7,214 nt of DNA, taken from the NCBI GenBank assembly GCA_945861995.1, contig CAMAWZ010000119.1:1-7214 (forward strand), written 5' to 3'. Shown here one piece after another: positions 6,461-7,214 of this stretch. The number at the start of each line of letters is the position of its first letter. Position 1 is the stretch's first letter. Origin of the DNA: Pseudorhodobacter antarcticus (GTDB lineage Bacteria > Pseudomonadota > Alphaproteobacteria > Rhodobacterales > Rhodobacteraceae). The notes under the pieces are model-generated. The model had not been told where the DNA came from, made no database searches, and worked only from the letters and a program-made list of their open reading frames with translations. The translations under genes and the position numbers were made by a program.

Positions 6461-6559
6461 TCTACGCTCCAGCCGTCCGGGATCATCCCAGAGATATTTA
6501 ATGAGCGTTATCAGATGTTTACCAAGACTTCCGTCGGGAGAAGTGGTGCCGCTGAAGGG
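6461..6559 (-). repeat. Right copy of 99-bp inverted repeat
   Basis: This copy reads, on the minus strand, as the left repeat: tRNA-Thr T-stem 3' strand, acceptor 3' strand, A and CCA (6559-6544), then the 83-bp arm ending at 6461. One substitution (position 6532, facing A5182) breaks one arm of the small palindrome beside the tRNA end. Sequence outside (from 6560) does not resemble the 5' part of any tRNA, so no tRNA is made here. The integrase stop codon is 2 bp away. Confidence 0.95.
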
Positions 6560-6798
6560 TTCTATTCCTCCTGAAGGCACTGTCAGGTCACAAACGCTCA
6601 TGTTTTATTGATATCGACGAAGAGCGATTTGATCAAGACGGGCGCATTCTGGTCTACGATTTTGTCTACTTTGCGGTGGCGCTGGCCTCTCAGACCAAAC
6701 AAACTTTTTCGGCTGCCATGACGGCTATCTCGAAACGGGTCCCTTCGGGCCCGAGGGCCACGGTTCATGGACCTCGGGCCACCCCCCGGGGGGGCTGA
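6556..6798 (+). other. Open frame of 80 codons without a start; possible gene fragment
   Basis: After a TGA at 6553-6555 the frame is open to TGA 6796-6798. Around 6604-6660 it reads FIDIDEERFDQDGRILVYDF and continues with a protein-like stretch, but the last 20 or so codons enter the GC-rich repeat. There is no ATG before 6715 and no ribosome site. It could be the 3' remnant of a gene whose 5' part was lost at the edge of the inverted repeat, or chance. I recognise no family. Confidence 0.25.
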
Positions 6799-6830
6799 AA
6801 CGGCCCCCGCCTTCTAGAGGGACAGCTACA
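6732..6830 (+). repeat. GC-rich diverged repeat, copy A
   Basis: This copy aligns by eye with 6909-7010 through shared blocks: ACGGG-CCCTT-GGGC, then AGG-CC-GGT-C-TGG, a seven-G run, GAAA-GG-CCCGCC-TTC, and GCT-CA. Identity is roughly two thirds with small indels. It contains C6G7 (6782-6794) and a strong hairpin. It looks like an intergenic palindromic repeat family rather than coding DNA. Confidence 0.55.
6748..6780 (+). other. Strong hairpin in copy A
   Basis: GGCCCGAGG (6748-6756) pairs perfectly with CCTCGGGCC (6772-6780). After one mismatch CCA (6758-6760) pairs with TGG (6768-6770), closing a 7-nt loop. No T tract follows, so it is not a typical intrinsic terminator. Confidence 0.6.
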
Positions 6831-6908
6831 GATGCTGGTTCAAACCAAGCAGCCAGCATGAATTTCATTCGCGCGCCTCGTTCGGCTTGGCTCGGGACAT
6901 AGTGAGGC

Positions 6909-7010
6909 GACGCACGGGCCCCTTTGGGCGGAAGGACCTCGGTCCTTGGGCCTTAACTGAACGGGGGGGAGCGAAATGGTACCCGCCCTTCGATTGGAGC
7001 GGCTGCACAA
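6909..7010 (+). repeat. GC-rich diverged repeat, copy B
   Basis: This is the second copy of the repeat at 6732-6830, offset by about 177 bp. It carries its own perfect hairpin, AAGGACC (6932-6938) with GGTCCTT (6941-6947), at the position corresponding to the larger hairpin of copy A. The hairpin is preserved while the bases change, which suggests the fold rather than the sequence is the shared property. Confidence 0.55.
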
Positions 7011-7016
7011 GCTAAA

Positions 7017-7142
7017 TTGGCGAAGGCAGTGAGCGTGGACCCCATTTCCCGCAGCCAGCTCAGGCACCATGCGAGCGCATTATATCGCTTACAGCGCCAC
7101 GCGGGCTTTGAACCCGGCGTCATGATTCCTGCGTTTCTTCAT
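7017..7142 (-). pseudogene. IS3-family transposase OrfA, decayed 5' fragment
   Basis: From ATG 7142 the minus strand reads MKKRRNHDAGFKARVAL, the hallmark N-terminus of IS3-family OrfA (helix-turn-helix DNA-binding subunit of the transposase). It then reads stop, AI, stop, followed by VPELAAGNGVHAHCLRQ in the same frame. This matches the usual EAIKGERTVSELAAEYGVHP pattern, with two stops at codons 18 and 21 (7089-7091 and 7080-7082) where Glu and Lys are expected, each one base away from sense. Recognisable homology ends near 7017, so the rest of orfA and all of orfB are missing on this side. GAGGAG (7151-7156) remains as a good ribosome site eight bases before the ATG. It is a dead remnant. 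Confidence 0.85.
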
Positions 7143-7214
7143 AGTCTGATCTCCTCGGTCTTGGGGATCAGAAGTTATCTGATCGGAGTTTGCGTCGCTG
7201 TCCGGCTTTCGGGG
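7017..7214 (-). mobile_element. IS3-family insertion sequence remnant, left-end part
   Basis: The orfA fragment, its GAGGAG ribosome site and the leader to the window edge form the beginning of an IS3-type element read on the minus strand. The outermost bases here (CCCCGAAAGCCGGAC, 7214-7200 on the minus strand) resemble the terminal region of such elements; the true tip probably lies just past 7214. A hairpin GATCAGA-N5-TCTGATC (7166-7184) lies between this end and the ribosome site. Confidence 0.6.

Larger units (their letters stand above)
5155..6559. mobile_element. Tyrosine-recombinase cassette bounded by 99-bp inverted repeats at tRNA-Thr
   Basis: The unit consists of inverted repeat, integrase gene and inverted repeat, 1405 bp in all, with nothing else inside. 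Each repeat has its tRNA-derived core at the outside and its arm facing the integrase, so the unit is symmetric like an insertion sequence with long terminal repeats. It lacks the direct att repeats of a usual genomic island. No direct copy of the tRNA 3' end is present elsewhere to 7214. The integrase has visibly lower GC and different codon choice than the hem genes, indicating transfer. It may be an invertible segment, a minimal mobile element, or the residue of two oppositely oriented integrations followed by deletion. Confidence 0.6.

Noticed and set aside
5155..6559. Fold-back (chimeric read or assembly) artefact as the source of the inverted repeat
   Set aside because: A simple fold-back would continue into the reverse complement of the tRNA 5' part beyond 6559; the sequence instead becomes unrelated, the spacer is unique, and one mismatch separates the copies. 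Not fully excluded without reads.
6371..6574. Plus-strand frame running from the integrase end through the right repeat
   Set aside because: It overlaps the integrase catalytic domain in another frame and its second half is simply the repeat; no ribosome site.
6782..6794. C6G7 run as an intrinsic terminator
   Set aside because: There is no loop and no following T tract; it is part of the GC-rich repeat.
6840..7070. 76-codon minus-strand open frame beginning MVPELAAG
   Set aside because: Its ATG is an internal codon of the decayed IS3 orfA, and after about 18 codons it reads through the GC-rich repeat; not an independent gene.
5095..7214. Conventional genomic island with direct attL/attR within the window
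   Set aside because: No second copy of the tRNA 3' end in direct orientation is present up to 7214, so no right island border can be assigned.

Overview
The window looks like chromosomal DNA from an alphaproteobacterium of the Rhodobacteraceae (Roseobacter/Rhodobacter) type. The evidence is the high-GC codon use of the left 5 kb, the protein sequences, and the gene order gpsA-tsaD diverging from hemD - Mic60-like gene - hemY. No database was searched; family calls rest on motifs I recognise.

Positions 1-5017 are housekeeping. On the minus strand tsaD (tRNA t6A synthesis) is followed, with an ATGA overlap, by gpsA (glycerol-3-phosphate dehydrogenase), which runs off the left edge. gpsA has an in-frame amber codon (minus-strand TAG, positions 61-63) where the family normally has a tyrosine; unmistakable GpsA sequence continues in the same frame after it. 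On the plus strand hemD (uroporphyrinogen-III synthase), a Mic60/mitofilin-like membrane protein gene and hemY (TPR membrane protein with a C-terminal CxxC...CxxC ribbon) form a heme/envelope cluster. The last two genes are 3 bp apart.

Positions 5018-5170 hold a weak candidate terminator, a candidate promoter and a complete tRNA-Thr(CGU) with encoded CCA. This tRNA is the target of a foreign element. A tyrosine recombinase gene (5259-6458) of lower GC is bounded by two copies of a 99-bp sequence, 5155-5253 and 6461-6559. They are in INVERTED orientation, gap-free, with one mismatch. Each copy carries the last 16 nt of the tRNA (3' strand of the T-stem, acceptor, CCA) at its outer edge and an 83-bp arm next to the integrase. 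Ordinary tRNA islands have direct att repeats, so this symmetric 1405-bp cassette is the most unusual structure here. It could be an invertible segment or a minimal TIR-bounded recombinase element.

Positions 6560-7214 carry no convincing intact gene. They hold an 80-codon open frame without a start, two diverged copies of a GC-rich hairpin-bearing repeat about 177 bp apart, and the decayed 5' end of an IS3-family orfA on the minus strand with its upstream leader at the right edge. Together these read as accessory, scrap-collecting DNA next to a tRNA integration hotspot.
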